Below are positions 52,820 to 63,990 of a stretch of 64,000 nt of DNA, piece by piece. Source of the DNA: Mucilaginibacter terrae (GTDB lineage Bacteria; Bacteroidota; Bacteroidia; Sphingobacteriales; Sphingobacteriaceae); the NCBI RefSeq assembly GCF_031951985.1, contig NZ_JAVLVU010000001.1, positions 1,674,001 to 1,738,000 on the forward strand. Reading direction: 5' to 3'. Under the pieces are notes generated by a model. That model was not told the DNA's origin and did no database searches. It saw only the letters and a program-made list of their open reading frames with translations. Position 1 is the stretch's first letter. Each line of letters opens with the position of its first letter. A program made the position numbers and the translations under genes.

Positions 52820-55800
52820 ATGGCATTTAACGCATTCAAAAAACTCCGGGGCAATATTGATGCGATCCGCATCGCGCTTGACCATAGGGATGGTCGGCAG
52901 CCATCGGCTGATGATGCCATTAAGTTGCGCGCCTACGCAGGCTTTGGCGGATTAAAAGCAGTGCTTTACCCGGCAGGTGACCGTGACGAGTGGGTTGCGC
53001 AGCATGCGTCAAAGCAGGACATGCAACTCTATCCGTCTATTATGGAAATGCACGGCCTCCTGAGAGACCGCTGTGAACCGCAGGAATATACCGCGATCAT
53101 CAACGCGATGCGGGCCAGTGTAATGACAGCATTTTACACACCGGAGGTCGTGCCTGAGATCTTGTACGAAAGCTTGAAGCGCCAAGGACTAACGCCAACC
53201 CATATGTATGAGCCAAGCAGTGGTGCCGGGGTGTTTATCACCGGGGCAATTAACGCGTTCCCAGACATCACGGTAAAAGCGGTAGAAAAGGATCTGCTGA
53301 CCGGGCTGGTGCTCAACGCCTTGTGCAGTACGCTGCCGCAATCTATAACCGTTGAGCGCATAGGCCTGGAAACCACGGGTAATGAGGAGAACGGCGGCTA
53401 TGATCTTGTTGTCAGCAATATCCCGTTTGGCAACTTTCCGGTCTTCGACCCTGCATACCCCGACAAGAACATTAACGGCAAGATCCATAACTATTTTTTT
53501 GCCAAAGGGCTGGACAAGCTTGCCGATGGTGGCATCCTTGCCTACATCACGACCGATGCCTTTTTAAACTCCCCTTCTAATCAAGCGGCCCGCGAACATC
53601 TTTTCAGCCGTGCCGACTTCATCGGCCTGAGTGTTATGCCTGATAACCTGATGAAGGAGACTGGTAATACCGAGGCACCTAATCATTTGCTCCTTGTTCA
53701 ACGTAATGATAACAAGGGGGGCATGAGCCCGGATGAAAGGCTGCTACTCGAAACAGAAGAGCGGGAGAACGAATATGGCAGCTATCATTCCAACAGTTAT
53801 CTGTTAAGCCAGGGTAACGGACCGGTCATCGGTGATACCGTCCGGCCTGGCCGAAACCAATATGGTCATGCGACCATGGAGTATTGGCAGAGCGGAGCGA
53901 TCGAGGCCATCCGTGAAAAGCTAGGCCAAAGTTTATCGGCGTCGTTGGAACAGCGGCTGCACCGGGAGCGGTTCGAAAACGCATCCCTGAGTGCCCGGCT
54001 GAAAACCACCCTGCCGGCTCCCGCGGAGTTGCCGGTCTTAACGCTAAAGCCTATGCCGGAGATCGTCGCGACAGCCGTGTCCGTGCAGCTGGGATTATTT
54101 GATAATGCCCCGGCGGAAAACAGCAACCGGGCGATGGACTACCTGAACGCGACCGACGAAACCGTTGTCCTGAAAGATACCGTAAGGACCATCGGTACGA
54201 TACGTATGCGTGACCATGCAGCCCATGAAGGCCTGATGCTCGTTACCGCTAAGCTTCAGAACAGCCAACAATATGCCTATAAGCTATACTCCAATGTTGA
54301 AGAGATCCAAATGCCCATGGCCTGGCTAAACGGGCAGGGCTTCGGCCGGGAGGTGAACGAATTGCGGGAGCGTTTGAAGCACTTCGGCCATGAGTTCTTT
54401 TTTGAAGGGGACCAAAGCTTAAAAGGCTTGTTCAAGTTCGAGCGGGATGAAAGGATCTGGTTCAAGGGTTTGTTGCCACATCACCAGGAAGGCAGCCTGG
54501 TGGTGGACGGGTTGCGTACCGGTAACATCGTTCAGCTGGAACGCGATCATGACCGTGCCTTATTCCAGCCCATGGCCGGTCAGGGCGACGCGATGTTCTA
54601 CAGGGCATACATCCGCCTGCGCGATGATTACTTTCAGCTTTATCAAACAGAGGCTGACCACCAACGGGAGCATGCCGGATACCGCCTGCAATTGAATGAG
54701 GCCTATCGTGCCTTTAGCACCAGATATGGTGAACTGAACCGTCCGGCTAACCGGCGCCTGATCCTTGCCGATGAAAAAGACGGTTTTAAGATGCTGGCCT
54801 CTATTGAGACCCGTGATGGTTTGGGCTACCGTCCGGCTGACATACTGGAGCGCCCGGTATTCCAGGCACTGGCACCTTTCCGCACAGATGATCCCGTTTC
54901 TGCGCTGGCGAGATCCCTGAACGATCAAGGCAAAGTTGATATCGGGTTCATCGCAGCGGCTACGGGTTTGAACACAGCGGAAGCCATCATCAGCCTGCAT
55001 AGCCACATCTTCATCAATCCATCAACGATGGCCTGGGAAACCCGGGACGCATACCTGAGCGGAAATGTGGTGGATAAGTTAAGTATAGCGGAAAGCGCAG
55101 CAGTAGGATCTCCTGAAGACCACGAACTTCAGCGATCCCTTGAAGCCATCAGGCGGGCGCAACCAGAGCAGATCCCTTTTGAACTACTGGACTTCAACCT
55201 GGGCGAACGCTGGTTTCCCAACACGTATTATGAAAAGTTCGCCAGTGATTTTTTTGAGCTGCCGGTGACGATTAACTACTTACCGTCGAGCGATAATTTC
55301 AGGGTGAGCATTGAAGGGACGAACCTGAAGATCAGCCGGGAGTATGCGATCAGGCCAAAAGAAAGCCCGCGTACGACCTACGGTTATACTTTATTGGAAC
55401 ACGCGCTGGAAAATACCACGCCTTACTTCAGCTATGAAGTAAAAATGGGGGACAGCACCAAACGTTTCCCGGATAATGAGGCGATCCAGCTTGCGCATGA
55501 GAAGATCGAACGTATCCGTAATGGCTTTACCTCCTGGCTTCATGACTTGCCGGAGAGCGACAAGCAGGCAATCACATCGCTTTATAACCGGACGTTCAAC
55601 TGCTATGTGTTGCGCGAATTTGATGGCGGGCACCTGCGGTTTCCGGGTCTGAAAAAGCAGGCGCTTGGCATCAATGATCTGTATGCTTCGCAAAAAGATG
55701 CGGTGTGGCGGATCATGCAAAACCGTGGTGGCCTTATCGATCATGAAGTGGGTTTAGGTAAAACGCTCACCATGGTTGCTGCCGGCTATGAGATGAAGCG

Positions 55801-58393
55801 GCTGGGCATCGCCCAGAAACCCATGATCCTTGCGCTTAAAGCCAATGTCAATCAGATCGCGGACACCTACCGCAAAGCCTATCCGGATGCCCGTATACTT
55901 TTCCCGGGAGAAAATGACTTCACACCTGACAAGCGGATGCGTATTTTCCATGAGATCAAAAACAACAACTGGGATTGCATCATCCTGACCCATGATCAAT
56001 TTGGCAAGATACCGCAATCACCTTTGATACAACAGGAGATCTTTCAGCGGGAACTGGATGCGGTTACCGAAGATCTTTATACACTCCAGTCAGCGGGTGG
56101 AGAGATCACCCGCCGCATGCTCCGGGGTATGGAAGTCAGGAAGAATAACCTGGAGGTCAAGCTCAAGCATATCGAGCAGGTCATCGAGCAGAAGAAAGAC
56201 GGTGGGATCACGTTCCGGGAAATGGGTATTGACCATCTTTTTATCGACGAGTCCCATAAATTCAAGAACTTAACCTTTACGACCCGGCATGACCGTGTTG
56301 CAGGACTCGGCAATATCGAGGGGAGTCAGAAGGCATTGAACATGTTGTTCGCGATCAGGACATTACAACAGCAGTTCAATAGTGACCTGTGCGTTACCTT
56401 TCTGAGCGGCACGCCCATCTCTAATTCCTTGACAGAGATGTACCTGATCTTTAAATACCTCAGGCCAAATGAGATGGAGCGGCAGTCGATCGCCAATTTT
56501 GACGGGTGGGCGGCAGTTTTTGCGAAAAAGACCACGGACTTCGAGTTTTCGGTCACTAATCAGATCATCAGCAAAGAACGGTTCCGCCATTTCATTAAGG
56601 TACCCGAGCTGGCCTTGTTCTATAATGAGATCACGGACTATAAAACTGCGGCGCATATTTCGCTGGACAAGCCGGCGCTGGATGAACACCTGATCAACAT
56701 CGCCCCTACCCCTCAGCAAACCGATTTCATCATGCGCCTGATGAAGTTCGCCGAAACAGGTGATGCCACGCTGCTTGGCCGTCCGGCCCTTTCCGAAGAG
56801 GAAGATAAGGGGCGCATGCTGATCGCTACCAATTATGCAAAAAAGATGGCGGCAGACATGCGCCTGATCGATCCCGCCTACGGCGACCACCCGGACAACA
56901 AGGTCAATACCTGTGCGCGCCAGGTCGCGGAGTTGTACCACGCTTCCATGCCGCAACGGGGTACGCAGATCATTTTTTGCGATATCGGCACCCCCAAACC
57001 GGGCCAGTTCAACTTATATGATGCACTGAAAAGCAAGCTGGTCAATGACCTGGACGTGAAGGCAAACGAAGTGACCTTTATTCATGATTGGAACGACCGG
57101 CAAAAGCCCGAACTATTCCGCAAGATGAACCGGGGCGATATCCGCATCCTTATCGGAAGTACCGAGAAAGCGGGAACAGGATTGAACGTTCAACAACGCG
57201 TTATCGCGATGCATCACCTGGACATTCCATGGAAACCATCAGAATTAGAGCAGCGGAACGGGCGCGGCTCCCGGCAGGGCAACCTCCTGGCGAAGCAGCA
57301 TTATGGGAATAAGGTCGGGAATTTCATCTATGCCGTTGAACAATCCCTGGACAACTACAAGTTCAACCTGCTCAAAAACAAGCAAACGTTCATTTCGCAA
57401 ATGAAGAACTGTGAACTGAATGTGCGCAGCATTGATGAGGGTTCCGTGGATGAGAAGAGCGGCATGAACTTCTCGGAATATGTAGCCGTGTTGTCGGGCG
57501 ATACCTCACTATTGGAGAAGTCAAAACTTGAAAAGAAGATCGCCGCCCTGGAAAGCCTGAAGACCGCGCACTACCGGGATGTCAGCCGTAACAAATACGC
57601 GTTGACGGACAAATTGCAGGAAAGTACGGAGATTAGCAAGGAACTCCGTTTGGTCGCCGCTGATATGAAAGTGCTTCACGCTCGATCGAAATGGGAAAAA
57701 GATGGTGCCAGGGCCAATATGATCCGGCTGGACGGTTTAACAAGTGCAGATCCGGTCGCCATCGGAAAGTTCCTGATCTCGAAATATCGCAACTGGTTAC
57801 CGGAAAGTGGCACGACGGGGTCAGGCAAGCTGGGAACACTTTACGGTTTCGATCTCATGATCGAGCGGAATGCAGGAAGCTTTGAGCTGGACAAACCCGC
57901 CAGCCATTACAATGTGCTTTATGCCATCAGGCCGGAGACCGGCATCCGTTACTTGTACCATTCAGGCGCCCCTAACACGGACAATCCCAAATTGGCGGCC
58001 CGCTATTATCTAAGCGCCCTGGATAAGGCTGAGGGAAGGCCGGCGAAACTGCAAGACAAGCTCAATGAGTTGGACAAACAAATACCACAGCTGGAAGCAC
58101 TGATAAGCAAAAAATTCGAGCGTGACGGAGAATTGATGCAAATGAAGTCGGACCTCACCCGGCTGGAAAGGGAGATCGCGGCCAACATCGCGGCTAAACA
58201 AAAGCTACAGCAAGGTGGCTCCGCAGACACGAATCAGCAAAAACTGACGGCATCAAAAGAAACACAGGAAGTCCTTCCCGGGAGATTAAGTGAGAAAGCG
58301 CATGCCAATGTCCTTCATAACTCGGCAAGCGAGGTGTTGCAGGACCTTCAGCAATATACTGGTGAACGCAAATCGAAAGGATTGAAATTATGA
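52820..58393 (+). CDS. Giant N6-adenine methylase / SNF2-type helicase fusion
   Basis: This 1857-residue protein joins an N6-adenine methyltransferase-like domain (about residues 90-320) to a superfamily 2 helicase (about 960-1560). The methylase motif IV reads SNIPF (199-203; NPPY in the classic family) and motif I is near EPSSGAGVF. Helicase motifs are Walker A GLGKT (978-982), DESH (1143-1146), LSGTPISNS and [12 protein letters not shown] (about 1477-1488). The C terminus is coiled coil. Such fusions are typical ICE and plasmid genes and may protect or remodel the DNA during transfer. The stop overlaps the TraF gene (ATGA). Confidence 0.92.
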   Translation: MAFNAFKKLRGNIDAIRIALDHRDGRQPSADDAIKLRAYAGFGGLKAVLYPAGDRDEWVAQHASKQDMQLYPSIMEMHGLLRDRCEPQEYTAIINAMRASVMTAFYTPEVVPEILYESLKRQGLTPTHMYEPSSGAGVFITGAINAFPDITVKAVEKDLLTGLVLNALCSTLPQSITVERIGLETTGNEENGGYDLVVSNIPFGNFPVFDPAYPDKNINGKIHNYFFAKGLDKLADGGILAYITTDAFLNSPSNQAAREHLFSRADFIGLSVMPDNLMKETGNTEAPNHLLLVQRNDNKGGMSPDERLLLETEERENEYGSYHSNSYLLSQGNGPVIGDTVRPGRNQYGHATMEYWQSGAIEAIREKLGQSLSASLEQRLHRERFENASLSARLKTTLPAPAELPVLTLKPMPEIVATAVSVQLGLFDNAPAENSNRAMDYLNATDETVVLKDTVRTIGTIRMRDHAAHEGLMLVTAKLQNSQQYAYKLYSNVEEIQMPMAWLNGQGFGREVNELRERLKHFGHEFFFEGDQSLKGLFKFERDERIWFKGLLPHHQEGSLVVDGLRTGNIVQLERDHDRALFQPMAGQGDAMFYRAYIRLRDDYFQLYQTEADHQREHAGYRLQLNEAYRAFSTRYGELNRPANRRLILADEKDGFKMLASIETRDGLGYRPADILERPVFQALAPFRTDDPVSALARSLNDQGKVDIGFIAAATGLNTAEAIISLHSHIFINPSTMAWETRDAYLSGNVVDKLSIAESAAVGSPEDHELQRSLEAIRRAQPEQIPFELLDFNLGERWFPNTYYEKFASDFFELPVTINYLPSSDNFRVSIEGTNLKISREYAIRPKESPRTTYGYTLLEHALENTTPYFSYEVKMGDSTKRFPDNEAIQLAHEKIERIRNGFTSWLHDLPESDKQAITSLYNRTFNCYVLREFDGGHLRFPGLKKQALGINDLYASQKDAVWRIMQNRGGLIDHEVGLGKTLTMVAAGYEMKRLGIAQKPMILALKANVNQIADTYRKAYPDARILFPGENDFTPDKRMRIFHEIKNNNWDCIILTHDQFGKIPQSPLIQQEIFQRELDAVTEDLYTLQSAGGEITRRMLRGMEVRKNNLEVKLKHIEQVIEQKKDGGITFREMGIDHLFIDESHKFKNLTFTTRHDRVAGLGNIEGSQKALNMLFAIRTLQQQFNSDLCVTFLSGTPISNSLTEMYLIFKYLRPNEMERQSIANFDGWAAVFAKKTTDFEFSVTNQIISKERFRHFIKVPELALFYNEITDYKTAAHISLDKPALDEHLINIAPTPQQTDFIMRLMKFAETGDATLLGRPALSEEEDKGRMLIATNYAKKMAADMRLIDPAYGDHPDNKVNTCARQVAELYHASMPQRGTQIIFCDIGTPKPGQFNLYDALKSKLVNDLDVKANEVTFIHDWNDRQKPELFRKMNRGDIRILIGSTEKAGTGLNVQQRVIAMHHLDIPWKPSELEQRNGRGSRQGNLLAKQHYGNKVGNFIYAVEQSLDNYKFNLLKNKQTFISQMKNCELNVRSIDEGSVDEKSGMNFSEYVAVLSGDTSLLEKSKLEKKIAALESLKTAHYRDVSRNKYALTDKLQESTEISKELRLVAADMKVLHARSKWEKDGARANMIRLDGLTSADPVAIGKFLISKYRNWLPESGTTGSGKLGTLYGFDLMIERNAGSFELDKPASHYNVLYAIRPETGIRYLYHSGAPNTDNPKLAARYYLSALDKAEGRPAKLQDKLNELDKQIPQLEALISKKFERDGELMQMKSDLTRLEREIAANIAAKQKLQQGGSADTNQQKLTASKETQEVLPGRLSEKAHANVLHNSASEVLQDLQQYTGERKSKGLKL

Positions 58394-58725
58394 AAACAAG
58401 TATCTACCCAATCAATAAGGGCATTAATAAAAGTATTGAGTTCCGGGGTCTTAAAGCGCAATGGATCTGGTGGTTCGGCGGACTGGTGATCGTCTTGATG
58501 CTGCTTTTTACCGTCATGTATATCTGCGGGCTGGGCACCCTTTTTTGCCTCGCATCCACGGGAATCCTCGCGTTCTGGGGAAGCCTTAAGGTTTTCTCCC
58601 TCAGCAAAAAGTACGGCGAGCACGGTCTTAAAAAAATGCTGGCTTATCGCAGGTTGCCGAAACAGGTGCGCATTTCCAGCCGGAGCGTTTACATCCGCCT
58701 TGGCTGGAAGGACTCGAAAAAATAA
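58390..58725 (+). CDS. traF: TraF (DUF4133) conjugative transfer membrane protein
   Basis: This 111-residue protein has two adjacent membrane helices ([19 protein letters not shown] and [19 protein letters not shown]) flanked by basic segments. The pattern and its place between TraE and TraG fit DUF4133 (TraF, VirB3-like). Its start overlaps the helicase stop by 4 bases. Confidence 0.85.
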   Translation: MKTSIYPINKGINKSIEFRGLKAQWIWWFGGLVIVLMLLFTVMYICGLGTLFCLASTGILAFWGSLKVFSLSKKYGEHGLKKMLAYRRLPKQVRISSRSVYIRLGWKDSKK

Positions 58726-58736
58726 ATGATCTAGCT

Positions 58737-59540
58737 ATGAAAACACAGAAAGAACCAGTGATCTACATGATCGAGGGCACCAGTTTTGAGGTCGACGTGG
58801 CCCATCAGCTACTGAGGCAAACGAACGACCGGGGTAACACCATTTCCTTTACCCGCGATATGCAGGATAAAGGCACGCACTACCAGCTACAATATGACCT
58901 TGATCAGCGTAAGGCACAACCGGGAGCCTTGACGGAGCGCACAAAATTGATCACCGTGCCGCAAATGGCCTGGCTTGATCCCGAAGGCATGGCGCAAGTC
59001 TATGGTAAGAAGGTGGAAGAGGTCATGGGAAGGCCGGACTACGATATCATCGTTGATGCCGGGCTGGTCGTCCATAGACACCAGGGCGTTTTGCCAATGA
59101 TCGATATTGGCGGTGAGCCCTTTATCGTGGATATCCGGTCAAAGGAACTACGTCAGGCCAGCAATCTGACGAACCGTATCCCATTGAGACAGGCTGACCT
59201 TTCCGCAACCGGAGATGAATTCCTGTTCTTCTATCACCTCGCCGATCGCTGCACCGTCGAGCTGGATCCGAAGTTGACGGCGTTCCCTGACCAGGTGGTG
59301 CTGGTGAAGGTGCCCAATGAGGTGCTGCTGGATCCCATAGCGACCGCAGAAGCCTGTGGTCTGGATGTGCGTCAACTGCTGCGCCGCTTCCCTATCCGGA
59401 AAGACCTTAAGGCTACGCTCGTTCCGCTTGCTGACACGGGCGTACCGGGAATGATCAGCCGTAACCGGCTGGCACTACAACGGGAACACGCAGCGATCAT
59501 GGCCAGTCACCCACCAAAGAAAAAGCTCCGCATATCATAA
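58737..59540 (+). CDS. Unknown soluble protein between TraF and TraG
   Basis: This 267-residue protein lacks signal peptide and membrane helices. It has alternating alpha/beta text (VIYMIEGTSFEVDVAHQLLRQ, VLPMIDIGGEPFIVDI, EFLFFYHLADRCTVELDPKL). No family recognised. It lies 11 bases from both neighbours inside the core transfer operon, where Bacteroides CTnDOT has none, so it is an accessory transfer gene of this ICE group. Confidence 0.65.
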   Translation: MKTQKEPVIYMIEGTSFEVDVAHQLLRQTNDRGNTISFTRDMQDKGTHYQLQYDLDQRKAQPGALTERTKLITVPQMAWLDPEGMAQVYGKKVEEVMGRPDYDIIVDAGLVVHRHQGVLPMIDIGGEPFIVDIRSKELRQASNLTNRIPLRQADLSATGDEFLFFYHLADRCTVELDPKLTAFPDQVVLVKVPNEVLLDPIATAEACGLDVRQLLRRFPIRKDLKATLVPLADTGVPGMISRNRLALQREHAAIMASHPPKKKLRIS

Positions 59541-59551
59541 AACAGCAGAAA

Positions 59552-62011
59552 ATGGAAAAGCAACTCAAAGATATTCTACCCATTATGTCGGTCGAAAATG
59601 ACTGCCTCCTGTCGAAACAGGGCGATGTGACCATCGTATTCCGGGCAATATTGCCCGAAATATTCACGCTGAGCGACGAGGAATATGAAAACCTGCACCA
59701 GGCCTGGATCAAAGCGGTCCGCATTCTTCCCAAAGGATCGATCATGCATAAGCAGGACTGGTACTTAAAACAAAGTACCGGCCCTGCCGCCGGGGTGCCT
59801 GACGGGCGTTTTCTGGCCAGGGCAAGCCATCAGTATTTCAGCGGCAGGACAACGATGCAACACGAATGCTACATCATGCTCACCAAACGGACGGGTGACC
59901 GGCGTCATCAGGATTCTACGTTTTCCAGCCTGATCAGACCAAGCCTGGTATCCGGGGACATCACCCATACGGCAGCACTAAAATCATTTTCAGAAGTAGC
60001 GGCACGATTTAAAAGATTGCTGGAGGATACCCGGCTGATCAGCCTCAGCCGTGTCCAGGGCGAAGCGCTGCAAAGCAGCCGGGCAAAAGCAGGACTTGTC
60101 GAACGGTACTGCAGCCTTTCCGATGGCCGGGGAAGGCAGCTGGAAGACATCAGCTTTGATAACACGGGCATTCAGATCGGTCAACGGCATACGGCACTGC
60201 TTACGCTGGCGGACGCCCAGGACCTGCCCGGGATGTGCGGGTCGAGGATCACCTATGAACCCTATAGTACCGACCGTACGAAATTTCCGCTGGGGTTTTC
60301 AGCCCGGTTGGGCTTACTGCTTGACTGTGACCATATCTATAACCAATATATTGTCGTCGGGGATGCACAGGAAACGATCCGGCTGCTGGAAAAAAAGCGG
60401 CTTCGCTTACAATCCCTGTCTGCCTATAGCCGGGAAAATGCCATTTCCCTGAGCGCAACCAATGACTTTTTAAACGAGGCCATCAGCCAGCAACGCCTGC
60501 CGGTAAAAGCACATTTCAATGTTCTGGTCTGGTCTGCTTCGCCGGCTGAGCTGCAGGATATGCAGAACCAGGTCGCGTCGGGGCTATCGGCCATGGATGC
60601 CGCCGTGAAACTGGAAACACTGGGCGCGGCGCAGATCTGGTGGGCAGGCATCCCGGGTAATGCGGCAGAGCTACCGGTCAACGAAACGTTTGACAGCTTT
60701 GCCGAACAAGCTTGCTGTTTCATCGGCCAGGAAGGCCCGTACCGGTCTGCGCTGCCATCCAAAGGCATCCGGTTCTGCGACCGTGTCAGCTCCTCCCCGG
60801 TCTATGCTGATCTCTATGATGGCCCGCGGGATGCCGGCATGACCTCCAACATGGGCACATTGGTCTGCGGCACCTCGGGTGGCGGAAAATCCATGACGGT
60901 GAATCATTTGCTGAACACCCTGTTTGAGCAGGGTGCGCATTGCGTGACGGTTGATATCGGCGGAAGTTATAAGGGCTTGTGCGAACTGCTGGGTGGTTAT
61001 TACTTTACCTATGAGGAAACCAGCCCCATCCGCTTCAACCCTTTTTACCTGGGCCCAAAAGAAGTGCTCGATACAGAAAAGAAGGAAAGCCTCAAAGCTT
61101 TGCTCATCTCGTTATGGAAGGGTGAAAATGAAACCTTCAACCGGGCAGAATATGTTGCCTTGTCAAATGCTTTACAGGGTTATTACGAATGGCTGGGTAA
61201 ATACCCGGTGCGATCCGCCTCCTTCAACAGCTTTTATGAATACCTGGAAACGGAGTACGTCAACGTCTTGCAGGTACATAAGGTAAACGAAAGGGACTTT
61301 GATATGAGCAATTTCCTGTATGTGCTCCGGCCCTATTACCAAGGTGGGGAATTCGATTACCTCCTGAACGCGACAGAGAACCTTGACCTGCTGCACCAGC
61401 CTTTTATCGTGTTCGAGCTTGACCAGATCAAGGACCATCCGATACTGTTTCCCGTCGTTACCCTGATCATTATGGAGCTTTTCATATCGAAGATGCGCAA
61501 GCTCGCGGGAGTACGCAAGGTGCTTACCATTGATGAGGCCTGGAAGGCGATCGCCAAATCGGGCATGGCTGAATTCCTGAGGTATGCTTTTAAAACGATC
61601 CGTAAGTTCAATGGCATTCCCATTGTCATCACGCAGGAACTGGATGACCTGATCAGCTCCCCGATCATTAAGGACGCGATCATCAATAATGCGGATATCA
61701 AAATACTGATGGACATGCGGAAGTTCCAGGGCAAATTCGACAAACTGCAGGAAGCACTCGGATTGTCGGACAAGGGCAAAACGATACTGCTTTCGGTCAA
61801 TAAGGACCACCGGGAGATCTTCGTTGACATCGGCGGACAGGACATGAAGGTCTACCGCAATGAGCTTTGCCCCGAGGAATATTTCGCTTTCACGACAGAA
61901 GGCCGGGAACGGGTGGAAGTTATGCGACTGGCCTCGGAGCTTGGGAGTGTGGAAAAGGGTATCGCAGCCATGGTTACGGCGAGCTTAAAAATGAAGGGAG
62001 GACAGTCATGA
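59552..62011 (+). CDS. traG: TraG, VirB4-type conjugative transfer ATPase
   Basis: This 819-residue VirB4-like ATPase energises pilus assembly and substrate transport. Walker A is G440-T-S-G-G-G-K446-S and Walker B is VLTIDEAWK (D661, E662). The N-terminal domain (1-400) and the C-terminal helicase-like part (PIVITQELDDLIS) fit the TraG family of Bacteroidota ICEs. It is the key marker of the mating channel. The stop overlaps the next start (ATGA). Confidence 0.93.
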   Translation: MEKQLKDILPIMSVENDCLLSKQGDVTIVFRAILPEIFTLSDEEYENLHQAWIKAVRILPKGSIMHKQDWYLKQSTGPAAGVPDGRFLARASHQYFSGRTTMQHECYIMLTKRTGDRRHQDSTFSSLIRPSLVSGDITHTAALKSFSEVAARFKRLLEDTRLISLSRVQGEALQSSRAKAGLVERYCSLSDGRGRQLEDISFDNTGIQIGQRHTALLTLADAQDLPGMCGSRITYEPYSTDRTKFPLGFSARLGLLLDCDHIYNQYIVVGDAQETIRLLEKKRLRLQSLSAYSRENAISLSATNDFLNEAISQQRLPVKAHFNVLVWSASPAELQDMQNQVASGLSAMDAAVKLETLGAAQIWWAGIPGNAAELPVNETFDSFAEQACCFIGQEGPYRSALPSKGIRFCDRVSSSPVYADLYDGPRDAGMTSNMGTLVCGTSGGGKSMTVNHLLNTLFEQGAHCVTVDIGGSYKGLCELLGGYYFTYEETSPIRFNPFYLGPKEVLDTEKKESLKALLISLWKGENETFNRAEYVALSNALQGYYEWLGKYPVRSASFNSFYEYLETEYVNVLQVHKVNERDFDMSNFLYVLRPYYQGGEFDYLLNATENLDLLHQPFIVFELDQIKDHPILFPVVTLIIMELFISKMRKLAGVRKVLTIDEAWKAIAKSGMAEFLRYAFKTIRKFNGIPIVITQELDDLISSPIIKDAIINNADIKILMDMRKFQGKFDKLQEALGLSDKGKTILLSVNKDHREIFVDIGGQDMKVYRNELCPEEYFAFTTEGRERVEVMRLASELGSVEKGIAAMVTASLKMKGGQS

Positions 62012-62682
62012 AAAGATGGATCATGATCGTTTTCGCCTCCCTGATGCTGCTTTTCGCAGGTAAACAAACGGAGGCCCAGGTTCCGGGCGCTGGACTGGTA
62101 ACGGGCCTGATCAAAAGGGTCATCGTAGCGATGGACCTGAAGGTAAAGCAAATGCAAAACAAGGTCATCGGCTTACAGAATAAGCAGAAAGAGCTGGAGA
62201 ATAAACTTTCACTGGGAAAGCTCAACGAAATCACCGGATGGCTGGATGAGGAGAAAGAACTGTACCGCTCCTATTACGATGAACTGGCGAGGGTAAAGTC
62301 CATCCTATCGGATTATAAAATGGTCCGCCGGACGATTTCCCTTCAGGTGCAGCTCATCGGTGAGTATAAACGTGCCTGGGCTTTGTTCAGTCAGGACCGG
62401 CATTTCCAGCCTGCTGAATTGCACTACATGGGAAACATCTATAACGGCATTCTGCGGGAAAGTGTAAAGAACCTGGATGAACTGGTGCTGGCCATCACCA
62501 ATGCGCAGACCAGCATGAACGACGGTGAACGGCTGCGGCTGATCAGTCATGTTGCCGGCGCGTTGCAAACCAACCTCGATCACCTGCGACAGTTTAACGG
62601 GCAAAATGCTGCGCTCAGCTACAACCGTTCACGCAACAGTGCGGAGCGGCAGCAGGTGCAGCGCTTATATGGATTAAGATAA
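62008..62682 (+). CDS. TraI-like secreted transfer protein
   Basis: From the ATG at 62008 (coupled to TraG, with a GGAGG upstream) this is a 224-residue protein with a signal peptide (WIMIVFASLMLLFAGKQTEAQ) and long helices. It ends RQQVQRLYGLR. It resembles the TraI (DUF4141-like) periplasmic transfer proteins of Sphingobacteriaceae ICEs, which may be VirB5-like. It is the first of three paralogous genes in a row. Confidence 0.7.
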   Translation: MKRWIMIVFASLMLLFAGKQTEAQVPGAGLVTGLIKRVIVAMDLKVKQMQNKVIGLQNKQKELENKLSLGKLNEITGWLDEEKELYRSYYDELARVKSILSDYKMVRRTISLQVQLIGEYKRAWALFSQDRHFQPAELHYMGNIYNGILRESVKNLDELVLAITNAQTSMNDGERLRLISHVAGALQTNLDHLRQFNGQNAALSYNRSRNSAERQQVQRLYGLR

Positions 62683-62694
62683 AAAGGAGGAAAT

Positions 62695-63339
62695 ATGAAA
62701 ACGAAGATTTTAATGGCAGCGATCCTGCTGTTGCTTGGAAATTACACCAGTAAAGCGCAAGGCCTTTCCGGGCTTTTTGGTCAGCAGGCAAAGAAGAGAA
62801 AGATCATGATCGCCCAGATCGCCGCCCTTGCGGTGTACGACCGTCAACAGGTGGCCGGTTATCAGATTGACGACAACGGATTGAAGGAAGCCTATGCGCA
62901 TAAAGATGATGAGTTCGCTGCCCACACTGCATATTATCAGTCCCTTGAAGAAATCAACCAGTCTACCGGTGCAGACGGGAAGAAAAAACAGCTGCTTAAA
63001 CTGCAGGCACAGGTCAACCAGGTTTTCAGCAGCGAAGTCAGCTGGCAGGAAAACCACCGTGAGCTCCGGCGTGATGAACTGGTCTACCTTAAAAAGGTCG
63101 CTGACGGGATGCGCGAAAAATGCGCAACCGACATCACAGAGATGCAGGGGCTCACTTCACGTGGCAAGCTGAGGATGACCGATGCGGAGCGGCTTGAGCG
63201 CCTGGATAAACTGGTGTCCGCGATGAAAGATAAGTATGCATTTGCCCTTTCGTTCACGGGCAAATGCCGGAAGCTGGCAACCGCCAGAGCGGGGCAGCGA
63301 AAAGACCAGGATAACCTGAAGAAACTATATGGGCATTGA
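62695..63339 (+). CDS. Secreted transfer protein, second paralogue
   Basis: This 214-residue protein has a signal peptide (MKTKILMAAILLLLGNYTSKAQ) and helices rich in Lys/Gln. The segment LRMTDAERLERLDKL and the tail NLKKLYGH repeat the pattern of both neighbours. It lies 12 bases after the first paralogue, with AGGAGG before its start. Presumed periplasmic transfer component; the exact role is unknown. Confidence 0.7.
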   Translation: MKTKILMAAILLLLGNYTSKAQGLSGLFGQQAKKRKIMIAQIAALAVYDRQQVAGYQIDDNGLKEAYAHKDDEFAAHTAYYQSLEEINQSTGADGKKKQLLKLQAQVNQVFSSEVSWQENHRELRRDELVYLKKVADGMREKCATDITEMQGLTSRGKLRMTDAERLERLDKLVSAMKDKYAFALSFTGKCRKLATARAGQRKDQDNLKKLYGH

Positions 63340-63340
63340 T

Positions 63341-63985
63341 ATGAAAAAAGTAATGTTTATGACACTGTTCATAGCAGCTATGACAGTGACAAATGCTTCC
63401 CGGCTGAAAGCGCAATCTGTTGCTGATGTCATCAAGGAACTGATGTTGGATTACCAGAAACTGGCGAACATGAAGAATACGCTCACCCACATGTATGATG
63501 GCTACGGTATCCTGAACAGGGGTTACAATGCCGTAAAAGGCGTATCCATGGAAAACTTCAGCTTGCATAAGGCATTTCTTGATGCAGAATTGCTGGTCAG
63601 TCCGGCGGTGCGGGCATACCCGCGAACTGGTGACATTATCCGCAATCAAAGCGATCTGCTCAAGGAGTACCGGTCGGTGAAACGAAGATCCGGCAGCAGT
63701 GACCTGCTGAGCTACCAGGAAAAGCGTTTTTCGGAACAGGTTTATGACAAGCTTACCCAAGCCAGTTCGGACAATATAGACGAGCTGGCCCGGGTCACCA
63801 CGGACAGCAAGTTGCGGATGACCGATGCCGAGCGGCTGGCGGCCATTGACCGGCTGTTCCTACAAAGCCAGGACCAGCTCAGTTACCTGCGCAAATTCAA
63901 TGAACAGATTATAAAGACCATCCGCCAGCGACAGGCTGCCGATTCGGAACGGGCGGCGCTTAGGACGTTGTACGGTATAAAATAA
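63341..63985 (+). CDS. Secreted transfer protein, third paralogue
   Basis: From the ATG at 63341 this is a 214-residue protein with a signal peptide (MKKVMFMTLFIAAMTVTNA) and a helical mature part, with LRMTDAERLAAIDRL and the tail ALRTLYGIK. Proteins of this type are sometimes labelled TerB-like in Bacteroidota genomes, but its place in the transfer operon argues for a conjugation role. The frame upstream of the ATG overlaps the previous gene. Confidence 0.7.
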   Translation: MKKVMFMTLFIAAMTVTNASRLKAQSVADVIKELMLDYQKLANMKNTLTHMYDGYGILNRGYNAVKGVSMENFSLHKAFLDAELLVSPAVRAYPRTGDIIRNQSDLLKEYRSVKRRSGSSDLLSYQEKRFSEQVYDKLTQASSDNIDELARVTTDSKLRMTDAERLAAIDRLFLQSQDQLSYLRKFNEQIIKTIRQRQAADSERAALRTLYGIK

Positions 63986-63990
63986 TTCTT

